64,000 nt of DNA from Aquilaria yunnanensis. Lineage: Eukaryota; Streptophyta; Magnoliopsida; Malvales; Thymelaeaceae. This document shows positions 23,571-36,599 of the stretch, in pieces. The notes below the pieces were generated by a model, which worked only from the letters and a program-made list of their open reading frames with translations, was not told where the DNA came from and did no database searches. The stretch lies in assembly GCA_039654915.1 (NCBI GenBank), contig CM077594.1:19281001-19345000 (forward strand). Reading direction: 5' to 3'. The position numbers and the translations under genes are program-made. How positions within the stretch are numbered: the stretch's first letter is position 1; every line of letters begins with the position of its first letter.

Positions 23571-26500
23571 GGCTTCATTTACAAGCCACTTAAAAATTTA
23601 ATCCGATAATAGTTTGCAGTAGGCTAGTTATCACTTATGAGTATCTTAAAACTTTCCAAGCTACTAGTTATTTAGCATAGCATAAAGTAAGATGCATGAG
23701 TAGCTTCGGCCACAAGTAACTTAAATAGAAATTCAAATATATAAAATCTTGTCAGCATTTCATTTTAGTTTATATAAACAAGCTAAGGCTGAAAATGTTA
23801 GTTTTTTAAACTATAAGTAACAACTATACGTACATGGTTTATACTATGTACATCCAAAAACAAACTTTGTGCCGAGTAAAACTGATACACAACACTACCA
23901 AAGGCATCTAGTACATAAATACTCAAAAACTAGCATGCATTGAGATCATTACTCTAAGCTCACACCTAGGCATAAACTGCCCCAAATGTACCTGAGCTAG
24001 GAGTCCCTGCCTATGCCTCCTCAAGTCCTGGTGTGTTAAGACATAATATTGTAATTAGGAGCATGGGTTTTGTACGGCCATCAAAGAATTAAAATCATCA
24101 AATTCAAACATAATATATGTACTCTATGTACAATACTAGCTTAGTAACCAACTAATGGCTACTAGGCTCAACAATCTCTGCATCTGCATAAAAGCTAAAA
24201 GGATGAGAATGTAAGATTCTCAGTAAAGGATTGTACCTATAAGAAAAATAACTAAGGACTTGCATGCACACACACTCACACGCACATATAAATATATAGA
24301 GGATGCAATACTATTATAAGCTCATATAGTTAAGGGTATAAGCATATGGACATAGCTTGGTGTTCAATGGGACACCCTCAAGCTAGTCCTCACAACAGGA
24401 CTAAGTCATGTTACTAGTAAGCTAATGTTTACCAATGAAACTTTCCCTTTCTTATTGTATCGGAATAACTATGGTTTAGCTAACTTTATTGAGTTCCAAG
24501 GAGCTTAATTTGGGTGTACTAAGGTTCACATGCTAATCCCTCAAGTTCATGGACTTTCCTATGTCATCAATAGTTACTAAACCTTCACCCTTAACTTGGC
24601 ACATGTTGCAGTTAAAGCCACTGGCCTAAATCTGAACCCTAGATTATTTTAGATATATTGAGTTTATTTCTAACACAATACATAAACTCAAGTTCAACTA
24701 ATTAGCTTGTGCCACTTTATTACTCAAGGTATTATTTATGTCCTAGTAACTTAGCTCCTAAGCAAATTACCACTTGTATGCCCAGAATAAGCTTAAGGAT
24801 CTTAATTCCTAGATACCAATACCTTTCTTAGGCATGAATTTGGCTTGTTAGGACCGTCCCTACCCCCTGGACCCTTGTAGAGCCCCTTTAACATTCAAAT
24901 GCAATGTGCTACCCACATGTGCAACTATTTGCACTCTGAGCTTTTAGCACCCTCTAATTGGCGTTGCTTATTGTTGGTCATTCTATTGCAGCTTCTATGC
25001 CATATTAGGCATCTTAGGAACCATATGCCACTACCCAAATCCTTGGCTACCAGCTGGAACAATGCCTACAACTCAAGTACCACACTAACCAAGCACTAAG
25101 GCGCATGTGCACCCATGCCACGGTTCATTAAGCTAACCACATAAACTTACTCTCTTAACTAATGCTTTTATATTGAAATTCACATTCATACAGTAAGTAA
25201 TGCAACCATATAAAGCTTTAGTTCATCTAATATAACTATCCCATTCGTAGAATAATTTATGCAAGCAACACCAAGTCTTTATATCCATGTAAATCTTGGT
25301 CTTGTGCTCCACTCTATACTCTTTATAGTAGCTTATTTATCAAATCTAAATTGATCATTCATAAGTTAAAATTACATATTTCTGGACCTTCAGCCTGTTT
25401 AAATAGGAACCCTAATCTTGCCAGAAAAACATGGATTTACTTAGTGTTTTAAGTGTACTCATACACATGAACCTTAGTTGCTAAGTTGCTTGGGTTTCAA
25501 GTTGTCTCTTATGCAACCAAATTAGAGTTGTTCTAGAACATTTCTTCTTACCTCAATAAAGCCAGAGCCAACACTAAAATCAACACCACCATCTCTCATT
25601 AATTCTAAAAAAAAAAGAACAACTGAAACACATGTGCATAACTACACATTTAGTTGCTAACTTTTGTTTACCACAAAATTCAATCCAGCTAGTTTCCTAT
25701 TGATTGTTTCTTTTACAAACAAGTAAGAAGCACTTTAATTAGAGAAAATTCATCTCTCTTTCTAGTTTAATAACCCAAAAAATCTGGTAGAACTAAACTA
25801 TATATCAACACACACATACACACACACACACACACACATATACACACCTACAGTTATAACCTTCCTTCAACAAGTTGGTTCAAATTAAGTTTAATCACCT
25901 TTTTCTCTATACAAGCTTGCAAAATCTAACTTAATTACATTTATTCTAGCTCAATAAACTCAAAAAAACTAGAACTAACCAAGAAGAAAAAGAAACCGAC
26001 ACATTTCTTACCACCTAAAACAAAATCGTAACTTAGGTGCTATTGATCCAAGTTTGGTTTCCAAGCTTCTTTTGTATTTTTTCTCCTAACAAGCATCCAA
26101 GAACCTAGCCTAAATATCATTTTCTAGCAGCTTCAGGACTAAACTAAAGCTTAAAAATTAGAGAAAGATGAAATCAAAATTACTTGAACACTAAGCTCAA
26201 AATTCTAGCTTAAGGTTGTTCTGTACATAATTTTCCTTCAAAATCTTGCTTAATTGAGTTTGATTTCAATGAGATCAGCTTGGATTAAGGTTGGCTATGG
26301 AGGTTGTGGATGATGGAAAATGAAGTCGGTCAACTAAAATTAGCTTAAACATTAAGCTAGAATGTGCCTTGCACATGCCATGGTTCAAGTGTATGCTTTT
26401 TAACTCTTGGTTTTTATGCGTAAGAAAGCTAACACTTTAGGACTAATTCCAGGTTTTCCAAACAGGTTCTAAGGTAGCCCAGTAATAAAATCATTTTAAA

Positions 26501-27440
26501 AACAAGCTTTAAAACTTGGTAAGTGGTGTTGTTATCAGCCAGACCCTTTACTAGGATTTCCAAAAAATTGCCCAGTAGTACGACGAATCATGGCATGAGA
26601 CAGTTTCTAGCCTATTTACCAAATATAAGTAGAATCGTGAAAAATGAATTCTGAAAATCAACAGAAAAGTTTAAACAGTGATAAAGTTCTAAAACACACA
26701 GAAACCCATAAGCTTTAGCCTTTTTTCAAATCTCAATCAAGGCTCCATGCAATCGGGTTTATAGAGGCATTCTTTAGGACATAACCACACTATTAAAACT
26801 CTTCTGAAGTTTTGAAAAAGATTTTCAAAAAACATTACTGGACTATCCGGGCATATCATCAAGGAGTGAAGCCGATAGTTTACAATAATTAGGATTGAAG
26901 ACAAATGATGACTTCAAGAGATGATCTACAGAATGAAAATTCTTAAGTCATCATTTTCCTTCAAGCTTAATAATCATAAACTTGAAGATGATCTAGATCT
27001 GAGTGATCCACAGAATGACAACTGAGATTATCAAAAGAAGTTGAGAAAGTAAAAACCTGTGGCTCACCCTTTTACCAGAAAAGTTAAAAGAGAGAGAAAA
27101 AAAACATAGGGGGGAAATATATTTAGAAGGATTTCTATATTTCCTTTAGGATCTGAGTTGCAATTGGAACTAGACTTCCTTATATAAACAAAGGCCTGAG
27201 AAAACAAACAAACTTGATGATGTAATGGTTTATGTCATAAACAAATAATACAGGATACTATTCCGGGAGTGGCCGCTCACTAATTGGATTACAGGTCATA
27301 AAGAAAAATAATTTACTGTAGCACACTGAACTTTGTCGAGAATAAAGACAAACTTGACAAAGATATCTGAGCTACTAGGAAACTTTGTGGAAATTACAGA
27401 GCATCAAAGCCTGGTCGATTCATGTTGAATTCTTCTGAGT
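23571..27440. other. Long gene-free stretch
   Basis: Nearly 3.9 kb without a credible gene. Frames of up to 66 codons have no domain pattern. The last 600 bases (about 26840-27440) contain repeated GATGATCT/ATCTACAGAATGA phrases and a TATATAA at 27180. They may be the intergenic region of the adjoining pararetrovirus. Confidence 0.35.
25806..25850 (+). repeat. (CA)n microsatellite
   Basis: An interrupted run of CACACA with TACACA variants. Confidence 0.95.
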
Positions 27441-27446
27441 TATAAT

Positions 27447-28504
27447 TCAAAATATTTGAATCTTGTCTTTCCCACCAAAGTATAGATCATCAATATGGGG
27501 ATCATCTAGTGGATCATCTGGTTCACTGTCTGGATTAAGACCATTAAGCCACTTCCAATGGATCCAAATGAAACCACAACCACAATCTAGCATGATATAT
27601 TGCTCACAAGATTGGGTTAATGGAAGATCTTCAAAATGTGTGTCTGGAAAATATGAAGATAGAGCAGGGCAAGATATAAGATTGAGAGTTTTCTATGCTT
27701 TTTCTGCTCTTTCTTTATTTTATGGATCATTTCTTAGTAATCCACTAGGTATGATGGCCATTCAGGAGTGTCATATGGCCAAACGTCCATATAGAAAACC
27801 GTATAATTATACCAATAAGCTTCTCTAAGGAAAGTTCTAAAATTAGCAGGGTGTTGCCATGGAACCCAAGCAAGGTTAAAGTTTAGGTCCTTATGGTGGT
27901 AATAAACAGGGGAAGGAATAAAATGCAAGCTGGTAATGGTTTTGGAAAAAGTAATATGTAGGTGAAAGAAATATATAACATGGGCTACTCTAAAAAATCT
28001 GGAATAGTTTAATGGATATATGTTATTTAGCTGGTAACTTATACGCTGGACTTGGATGGCAGGGTTGAGGTCTTTTTAGGATTCACAGAAGTTGTCAATC
28101 CATTTACAAATAAGGACAAACCAGGTGATAAGGTTTAAGGATTGGAAGTCAGAGTGAAAATTGCAGGAGAAGGTAAGAAGTTGGTGGAGTTGAGGGATGT
28201 TAAAGATGATCCCTATAGTATAAATAGAACAGAGATACCATAGGAAACAGAGAGCAACTAGAGGGAATTCAAAAACATCACGGATGGAGAAGAGATAGGT
28301 GAATGGATATTTAGGGTGTATTCCAACAAGTTTGATAGGATAATCATCAAAACCATACTTCTCAATGAAAGAAACATGGTAGTGAAAAACTCTATGACAC
28401 TGGGTGAACATGAATGATTGATGTTCATATCGCTCGATATTAATAAGCAGGCTTTTCTCTTTGTCAAAGACTGGGGGATAAGAGGAAGAAAAGGAAGAGG
28501 CCAC
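27447..28504 (-). pseudogene. C-terminal region of the caulimovirid polyprotein
   Basis: Two open stretches remain: 28076-28504 (contains SFIEKYGFDDYPIKLVGIHP) and 27734-27928 (contains NLAWVPWQHPANFRTFLRE), then an acidic end rich in Asp, Pro and Trp. They follow RNase H on the same strand and have no known enzymatic motif. Frame breaks separate them. The plus-strand frame at 27463-27828 is a shadow of the acidic end. Confidence 0.6.
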
Positions 28505-28667
28505 CGGTATTTTAGTTTAAGAGGCTTAGGTGGTTTAAGGAAAAATTTGGCTGGTCTGCTCAGGATATCAGCTAGTGTGTTAGAGGTGTCCTTTATATGC
28601 TTGATGTCGAAGCTGAATAGGATAAACCATTGTTACAGCAAAGTAATAAAGCATTTAGGAGCTGCTT

Positions 28668-28940
28668 TTATCTGTAGTTCAACATGCGTGGGCATGCTGA
28701 CTTGTCCATCTCTACTAGGAAATGGTGACCAATCAGATGGAATTGAAACTTCTCGATTTTTCTTTTAACGGCTAGGATTTCTTTGTACGTAGAGTGGTAG
28801 TGTTTTTCAAACTGCTTGAATTCTCCACTACACGTGTCGAATACCATTGATTTTTTCAAGGAGGACTACTCTCTAATATTCATCTAATGCATTCATTTGG
28901 AGTTTCCTTTTTCCCTTGTTGGGAATCTTGAAATGTGGTA
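28668..28940 (-). pseudogene. Caulimovirid RNase H segment
   Basis: HSTYKEILAVKRKIEKFQFH, followed by LIGHHFLVEMD, is the conserved end of the reverse transcriptase-linked RNase H of pararetroviruses. Upstream, the frame is interrupted, so the domain is incomplete. Confidence 0.75.
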
Positions 28941-29900
28941 AATTCTTCACCATTTCTTTAAGCTTGAGGATAGCTCGTCAGTGTTAGGATGAATAGGGTG
29001 GTGAATCTTTTCGGAGGTACACGTGTAAAGGTTAAAGAATAGTGGCCAACTTTGAGATGAATTCATAGATGTAATGAACAAGTTTGAGAATCTTCTGAAC
29101 TTGTTTCTTTGTGAGGTTGTCATCCGGGAAATCCATAATCTTGATGGCAATATGAGGTTATGGATGATATTTGTTGTCTTTGATCTGTACACCAAAGAAC
29201 TCAATGGATGGTTGGCCAATTTTCATTTTTTTTATAGAAAGCATGACTCCATTGTCTTTGACTATCTAAGCAAACTAGCTTAACAGCTTTAACTAAGATC
29301 TTGTACAAGTGGAAAAAAAAATAATGTCATCAATATAAACCAGAGCTAATTGTAGGATTGGCTTGAGATCTTGATCATCGCTTTCTAGAATAGTGAGGGT
29401 GCTATCTTTAGTCCGAATGGTAAAATCATCCATTGATAATGATAATCTAGAATACAGAATGCAGTCTTGTACTTATCGGGGACGATTAATTGGCAGTTGC
29501 CAAAATCTTGATTTGAGATTGAACATAGAGAATATTTTGGTATGTGTCAAGTTGGTGAAAAGAGTATTCTTGCGCAGCAAGGGAACTTGACATTAGCAAA
29601 AAACTCGTTCAAGGGCTTGTAGTCTATGATAATTCTGAGCTTCTCTTTTTTTTCCTCGGAGTGTTTATTCACATAAAAGGCCTGGCAAGCCCAAAAAGAG
29701 GTTGTGGGCTCAATAAGACCTTCGGCCTTTAATTCCTGAAACTCTTAGATTGTCATCTTCTTTTCTTCCAGAAACATACCCAAATGGGTAGCTTTGGTAG
29801 GATTAACATCCTTATTTCTTTTAAAAGGAATTTCGATAAAAAAAATTTAGATTCTTCCAAAGTAGTAATGAATGCTTCTTCTCAAATTCAACATGAGACT
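28941..29900 (-). pseudogene. Caulimovirid reverse transcriptase segment
   Basis: The catalytic box reads YIDDI (29323-29337). About 100 bases upstream in the gene, CILDYHYQWMILPFGLKIAP is visible. Several frame changes split the domain. Open frames on both strands at 28947-29590 are mostly shadows of it. Confidence 0.8.
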
Positions 29901-30045
29901 CAGCGCAGGATTGTTGACTAATCATTTGCATGACTGGGCCATACACTAGATTACTTTCAGACTAAATCTAATTTGTAGAGAAGGTTTCTCCTTTACATGA
30001 GTATAAGCGAGGATTAGTTGTCTAGGGAAGGAAAAACTTATGCAA

Positions 30046-30561
30046 TTAAAGGCCTTTGTCAATCCATCTTTCCACTAATAATTTCTTGATAATATCAAAC
30101 CTAAGAATCATATCTCTACCATGGTCATAACCAAAAACAGTAGTAATCACGTACTTTGCCAAAGAGAAACTGATTCTGATAGGTTTACTTATCTTTGTTA
30201 CATAAAAGACGTCGTTTACTGCTTTGAAATGTTCATTACAAGAATGCCACATTCTGTGTGAGAAGAGTGTCGGATTAATAATGGTATTTGTAGTACCAGT
30301 ATCAAACAGAACAATAACCAAAATTGGTTTTGCATACTTGCCTAGCAAGATATTGATCTTCGCTTGTGGAATGATTTGAGCAGCAAAAAGAAATGATTCT
30401 AGGGGCGCCATTTGCATAGTGTATATAAAAGCTTGATCTGAATCTGAATAAGCTTCGATTGTAAACAATGCAGAGGTTTCTTCGTCTATCTCTGAAAAGA
30501 GAGACTTTATGTCATCATTAGAGAGGTTTACGCCAGTAATTTGAGAGATGGTGTACGCCAT
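30046..30561 (-). pseudogene. Caulimovirid aspartic protease segment
   Basis: An open stretch of 171 codons. The active-site triad DTG is at codons 87-89 (30295-30303) in the context VLFDTGTTNTIINP. The usual family motif is hydrophobic-D-T/S-G-A/T, so the active site is intact even though neighbouring domains are not. Confidence 0.8.
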
Positions 30562-30591
30562 TTTCTTTTTTGACTTACTATTTTTCTAAGG

Positions 30592-30633
30592 ACATTTTTT
30601 GGCAAAATGTCCTCATTGTCTACAGATAAAGCA
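30592..30633 (-). pseudogene. CCHC zinc knuckle with an internal stop
   Basis: The frame that leads into the protease reads C-x2-C-x4-H-x4-C. A TGA falls between the second Cys and the His, and a TAG follows two codons after the last Cys. The zinc ligands are all preserved. Confidence 0.75.
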
Positions 30634-30870
30634 TCGCTTAAATTTCCCAGTATCTTTCTTATACTGGAAAAATCTTTTCTTTTTTCTTCGAAATCTGCAG
30701 GGCTTTTCTGGAGAGTAGAATTTTCATCTGTGGTGTTTCTTTCTAAGAGTGCAATGACAAGTATTCTTTTCTTTGCACTTGATTGATAATTCTAACTGCT
30801 GACAAGCCTTGTCAAACAGACTTTGTGTCTAGTTGAATTCCTTAAAGAAGGAATGGGTATTGCACAACTT

Positions 30871-31190
30871 TCATAGAGCGGCCATTAGAGCTTGGTGAAG
30901 CTTTTCAAATGAATAATCATTCAGAGGTCTCCCACTTTGCTGGGTGATTCTGAGAGTTTCTTGGTCAATTGTCTCTAGAATTGAATTAAGATAGGCCTGC
31001 TTCAAATTGTTGTCACTCTCATATCTAGTGCAGATGATATAGTACCACTTTAACATGTTTTCATAATGCTTTTCAAAAAATTTTCTATAGTAAGAACAAA
31101 TTTTCATCTTGAAAAACTCTTCTCATGTAACATTTCAGCCATGAATTGCTATTTTTCCTAAGGAAGTTGATTGACTAGGAATTTCTTGTT
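30871..31190 (-). pseudogene. Caulimovirid coat-protein C-terminal segment
   Basis: A 78-codon open stretch (30871-31107) contains CTRYESDNNLKQAYLNSI and ends just before the zinc-knuckle region. It is related to the coat segment on the plus strand at 33990-34150 (both contain KHYENMLK), so at least two viral copies contributed to this locus. Confidence 0.7.
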
Positions 31191-34100
31191 GATCCCTTGA
31201 CCCAGATTCTCACAAATATGTCAGGAACCTCTACACCAACATTTACGCCTACTCATTCTTTCAAGTTATCTACATCATCCCATTTGGATATTCTCTGTGA
31301 ATTCAGGTACCTCTTTGAATGCGAGAATATCTCCCTCGTAGATCTTCCCCTCATCAATCCGTATAAGGCTTTTACTAAGCCTACACACTCTCTTACAAAG
31401 GCGATAAAGAGTATTGTCTCTTCATCTTGGAAGCATGTCAAAAAATATGTTCAAGCTACAAAGTTTGATCAACATGCTCTTCCGGCCACTTCAAAGGAGC
31501 AGTATGTCACCCTGGAAATTCCTTCCCACTTTCCTCGATAGTGGATTACAGAAGGATATACACATCTCCATTTTGGTGTTGTTCGACTTGTGTTCACTTA
31601 TCATGGAAGAAAAGGATTACCGATCACAACACGGCTTGCTCTTCTTAACTCTCACTATAAGAAGTACAAGCATACCTACATCAACACAGTTGAAACCACT
31701 CTCAATGCCTGTACAATTCTTATTACGTTCTTCCCCAACTTCTGTATGGCTCTTCAAGACCTACATCTCCTATCAGCCTTGAATATCCAACTATAGATTA
31801 CTGGAGCAGAACAGATCTCTTCTACTCTAGCAACTACTCTCCATTATCAGATGGCATACTGAGTTTAGAATCATGCTTTGGACTTTTCCTTACCGAATAT
31901 GAACAATGATGCATTGTATCTTTTGGTGGATACAACGCTTGTACCTAATGAAACTTATGTTCTAAGGCAAATCCCGTGTGAAGAATTACAACACCTAATC
32001 CTTACCTCTTGGATTACAGCACATGAGTCTCTCCACTAGCAGACAAAACCAATCCAGTCAAAGAAGCCTCTTTTCCTTAACAGAGGTGATGGCAAAACTG
32101 AAATATTATTTTAGAAATAAGAATCATCGTCTGAAGCTAAAGTTTTCTCTACACTAGCTATTTTGTCCATGATCAGAGAACCATAAGAACCTCTTCAGGT
32201 TCCAATTGAGTCATTTGACTCTAACGGCTCTCCTATTTACCAGTTCCAAGATGCCAACAGTCATAAATATTTTGATGTTTGTGATTATCCTGATTGCTTC
32301 TATTTGCCCTATGAAGATAAGGAAACTAACAAGAAGATGAAGAAGAAATAAAAAAAGAAATCTTCTCAACAACTTCTCCAACAACGATACGAAGATGGTG
32401 ATCCTAAAGTTGGATTACTTGGAGAATCTTTTGGTAAGTATGATTATTGTGTCTTATACTCCCTAAAGGAAGCATCTTTCCCTATCTTCATCTTTCCTTC
32501 TAAACCATTTGACCTTCCTTCTCCATCTCCAAAAGTAAAAATGGCATCTCATCCTTAATACAAGCAGACACTCAAGCAACTCAAGAAAAGAACAATCTCC
32601 TATTGTTATTCCTAAGGTTAATATGTTCAAGATGAAACATGAGGAGTTCCCTCATCTTAAATTTAAAGATCCTTCTACATCAACTAAACATGCTTGGAAG
32701 ATTCCACAGCCTACGACAGTTGATTCTGAATGAAGAAGAAAAAAAACTTCTGCAGTAGAACCGGTGCTAAATTGGCAATCTGAGAATATGATGTCTCAGA
32801 ATAAAGTTCTCAACAGAATTGAGTAGCAGAATCAGGTCAGACTGGAACGGAAAATAGACCACATGGTCATAGATGCTTTGACTCAATGTCAGCAAAGGAT
32901 TAATTATCTTCATTAAGAAATTTTGGATTTGATTGCAAAACAAAAGAATTTTTTAGCCCAAGAATGAAAGATAGTCCACCTGAAACAGCAACTCAAATAT
33001 CTTTAGGACCAACAAAGGCCCAAATTTCCATATCTATTTGATCCTATGTTTATGACGTATAAACCATTTGGAGCATTGCCCAGCCCGATATATTCTCCTC
33101 TAGCTTCCTATCCAGCTGATAATCCATTTTTCATGCCACTGGCCCTTTATCCACAAGATAGACCACGGGTACAACCGAAGCTCGTGCACACAGAGGTAGT
33201 TCCTATTATTACTTATACTGAGACCATTAGGCCCTATAAATCTCAAGATCAGAAGATGAATGGCCCAATGACTCAAGTGTATTCGCAGCCACAACAAGGC
33301 CATCAAATCCTGCTACCAAGATTAAAAAACCAACACATGAAGCATGGACAGTACAATCCAATCCAATTACAAGTTTCCTAGAACAACAACTCCAAGATGC
33401 TCAAGATACTCCTACTGCTTTTGTAGTAATTCAAGATTTGGAATCTAGTTCTTTAAGTGAAGAAAAAGATTTTGACAATAACTTTTTGTCAATCTCTTCC
33501 TCATCAAACCTCTAAGGCTATATGGCTCAAGGCATCACAAGTCAATAAACACAGTAGGCCAAACCAGTTGAATCTGCAACTATAGATGCTCGCTCTGGCC
33601 CTGCACCTCAGCCTCTACCTCAACAACAACTTCCTCCAACTGCAACACCACCTCCACAACCTCAACCTTATGTGGCTATGGAAGAAGATGTTCCCTTTGT
33701 GAACATCGATTCAACTTAGAATCCTCCTTTACCAATAATTACATTATTTCTAGATGGTATTCCACTAACTAAATTGCATGATAAATTCCTTGAATTTTAT
33801 CCTTGATGTTTTACACAACTCCAGAATGAAGGTGCTATTAAAGCAAAGGTTATTATAGCCTTCATAGTTGGCATGATTGGTATCATGAAGCATTGGGACC
33901 TAAGTCTCAGGCAATATCATCATGTTCAACTGCTCCAACTCCCATCATCTAATGTTCTGATTCTTTAGCTCTATCAAGAATTTGTTGAAGAACCTTCTTC
34001 TCTTATTAATGTTGCACGAGAATAGTTTTTCAAAATGAAATGTTGTTCTTACAACAAAAAAGATATTGAAAAGCATTATGAAAACATGCTAAAGCGGTAC

Positions 34101-34195
34101 TATCCCATCTGTACTAGATAGGTTACACATGCATTTTGTAAGAAGAACATTTATAATCTAACCAAGGACTTTGCATTTCTATTTGAAGTATGTCC
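31191..34195 (+). pseudogene. Endogenous caulimovirid polyprotein: movement protein to coat protein (plus-strand half)
   Basis: The stretch opens with a movement-protein-like domain (31197-31950; contains GYTHLHFGVVRLVFTYHGRK and ITFFPNFCMAL). A Gln/Pro-rich linker follows (33050-33720), then the start of the coat region (KKDIEKHYENMLKRYY near 34060-34110), where it breaks off. A TAG interrupts the movement domain at 31539-31541 and many stops follow. Movement proteins open plasmodesmata for cell-to-cell spread, and their presence upstream of the coat region is the caulimovirid order. It is head to head with the minus-strand half, with a junction at about 31190. Confidence 0.8.
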
Positions 34196-36540
34196 ACTTT
34201 GATATCGTCTGATCGACCACCTTCAACTGTCAATTTTAGCTGAGTTATATTCTGCCTTGACTTCAATTTAATTATATATCCCCTAACACTTCCCTCTGAT
34301 TTAGCGTATTGGTCAAAGTATTATTGCTGAATATAACATAATGATTGATCCATGTGAATTTGCTTTCCTGTTTAGTTATATGTCAGCCCATTGTTTAGTT
34401 AGGTCAAGTTTGTCATATTTGTTATTGTTGTTTTCATGAAAAGGATTTGTTCTGTTTTGTATTCCAGTCCATTTGTCTCACAATTTGAGGAGCTATCAAG
34501 ATGAGGTTCATTGGGATCATATGTCCACATTGTTTTTTGCCATGTTGCAAAGGGGCTCATTGGCCTAGGCCATGCTAATAGAAGAAACCCAAAATAGAAT
34601 GACAGATGATCATTCAGTAGTTCTACATTGAGACAGGTAGGCTATATAATATGGTTCAGATAAAGAACAAATTTCAATTTTTAAAAACCCAAATGGCATA
34701 ATTGGAAATAACTACCTGGTATAACCACCAGATTGGGACCTTGTCACTACCACCATTGCCATAAATGATGACTGGTGGGCAAGTCGCATTTAGGTTACTA
34801 CCTCATTACCGACGTATGTGTTTTATTTATTTATTTTTGTGTACATTCAATGCCCTATATTGTGAATAAAAAAAATAAAATGTAAGGAAAACCTTAGCTT
34901 TTTTCTCTCTAATATCCTATGTATTTTCTAATCTTTTCATTTTGCCTACCCCAGGCAACTCTTAAAGTTGCTGAGCTTTAATATCAGAATATGCCTAATT
35001 AGGATAACTTGTGTCACATGTTCATGCCTAGTAAACATTTCTCCACATATGATGGTCATCCCAGTAGTCATTTGCCTGAATATGTCAACTCTACATGACA
35101 ACAAGGGAATTAATTCGGCTTATCGGACCATGGTCAACCATCCTCTTATAGCCTAGGAGTCAAACAAACATCTATCTAGCCCACCCTGAGTTCAAACATC
35201 ATGCATGATGTGTAGTCCCCTCTGCATGCCTCTCTTGTTGGTAAGGACACCACCGTTCAATACTCAAACCTCTTCATCCAAGCTTAATAGATCTTCGCCG
35301 TCTACTGACAACCCTATCCCCACCTGTCAAATGTAGTGGCAGTTAACTAGGCCTTCTTAGCTTCCTCCAGAAATGTCTAGTTATGCACTTAATGATCCCG
35401 ATGGGTGCAATAATTTAAGGTGGCCAAAGGGAAGTCATGGTCAAGATCCAGAAGAAACACGATGGATCTTGTCTATCCTTCAGGCTATCTAGGATTGACT
35501 TAGTAAGATATTAAGGACTTCTGCTTCCTGAAGTTCAGACACTAACATCAGAGTTGTGATGCCCATCATTTCCGACCTTCCTAGTATAATACTGGGCATT
35601 TGTACTAAGATTGTCGCATTTATGTTACTAACACATGATGCAGCTCTTAAAGAGTGCTTCATTCATGGATGCCCTTCGAGTGAGGTTCATGTTACTTGGC
35701 TACAAGCGAAGATTGTCCGTGCAAATGAGGCATGCTTCCATAAAGGAGTTTCAGGTATATGAAATCATGGATCTTTATGTTGAGAAACAGTTGAGGCTCT
35801 TCTATAGCATTGCAATTTCATTTCATATTATTTTACATTTGTGGATATGTTTGTAATGGATATGTAGGATTTACTGCATGTCATATATATGTGGTTTCAA
35901 ATTTTGTGGTGGTTTTATGTTGTGTCATTATTGTGGTGGTGTTATTTTGTGTCAGCCCATCACCTATCTATACATTTTATGTTATGTTATAAAGTCTTAC
36001 CTTCTATAATTTTATCAATGTTAGAAAAGTGCATTTAATATTGTCATTGAAAAGTGTATTGTGTTCTTAGAGCTTTGTACACACATAGGATAAAGACTGA
36101 AGTTCTTTTATATATGAATGTAGATGGCACCTAATTAGGGCTTGGAGTAGAAACCAAAATTCTATGGGAATCCCCACCATATTCACGGTTCACTCACCGA
36201 GTCAAACTTCTATGGGGGTATAAAGGTTGCAATGTCAAGGAGGCATGGAATCATCACTTAATATAGCTTGCAACAGGAGTTGCATGGTTTATGAAGGAAC
36301 TTTAAGAGTGAGTCATTCCTATTGTGAATGAAGCCCTTTTTCACGGGAGTCCAATACCCATTCCATTTGGGTAAAAATGAACATGAGTTCTATGGTTGGT
36401 TTCGCATTTTGACATGATGTTCTATCATCTAGGTAAGGATTTGTTCAATAATTACAATCTCTAGAGCTCACATAGGATCACTTTTTATAAGGGCTAACTA
36501 TGTTTTTAATAGTGAGTGTGTATCACTTTAAGTACTGTGA
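34196..36540. other. Unassigned sequence between the virus relic and the Harbinger relic
   Basis: Short frames only (60-73 codons). Those at 34968-35156 and 35556-35856 read somewhat like decayed protein and could be a second ORF of the Harbinger element, but no Myb/SANT pattern can be confirmed. Confidence 0.3.
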
Positions 36541-36599
36541 TATATGTCAAGTGTTCCCACACTTGATAGACACAATTTGTAGGTAGTTCTGCAAGGTTT

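Larger units (their letters stand above)
27447..31190 (-). pseudogene. Endogenous caulimovirid polyprotein: coat-end, protease, RT, RNase H (minus-strand half)
   Basis: Reading leftward from 31190, the order is as follows: a coat-protein segment (YRKFFEKHYENMLKWYY near 31080); a CCHC zinc knuckle; an aspartic protease (FDTG near 30300); reverse transcriptase with YIDD at 29323-29337 and WMILPFGLKIAP near 29430; RNase H (STYKEILAVKR near 28790); and a C-terminal region that ends DPHIDDLYFGGKDK near 27460 with a TGA at 27447-27449. This order in one polyprotein is that of plant pararetroviruses. The tail and overall layout resemble endogenous florendovirus- or petuvirus-like sequences, a judgement made by eye. 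Stops and frameshifts occur in most domains. The copy is defective. Confidence 0.85.

Noticed and set aside
27463..27828. A 121-codon plus-strand frame.
   Set aside because: The minus strand over the same bases reads as the acidic C-terminus of the caulimovirid polyprotein; the plus frame is its shadow.
28947..29590. Plus- and minus-strand frames that could be taken for separate genes.
   Set aside because: They overlap the reverse transcriptase relic, whose motifs are in other frames of the minus strand.
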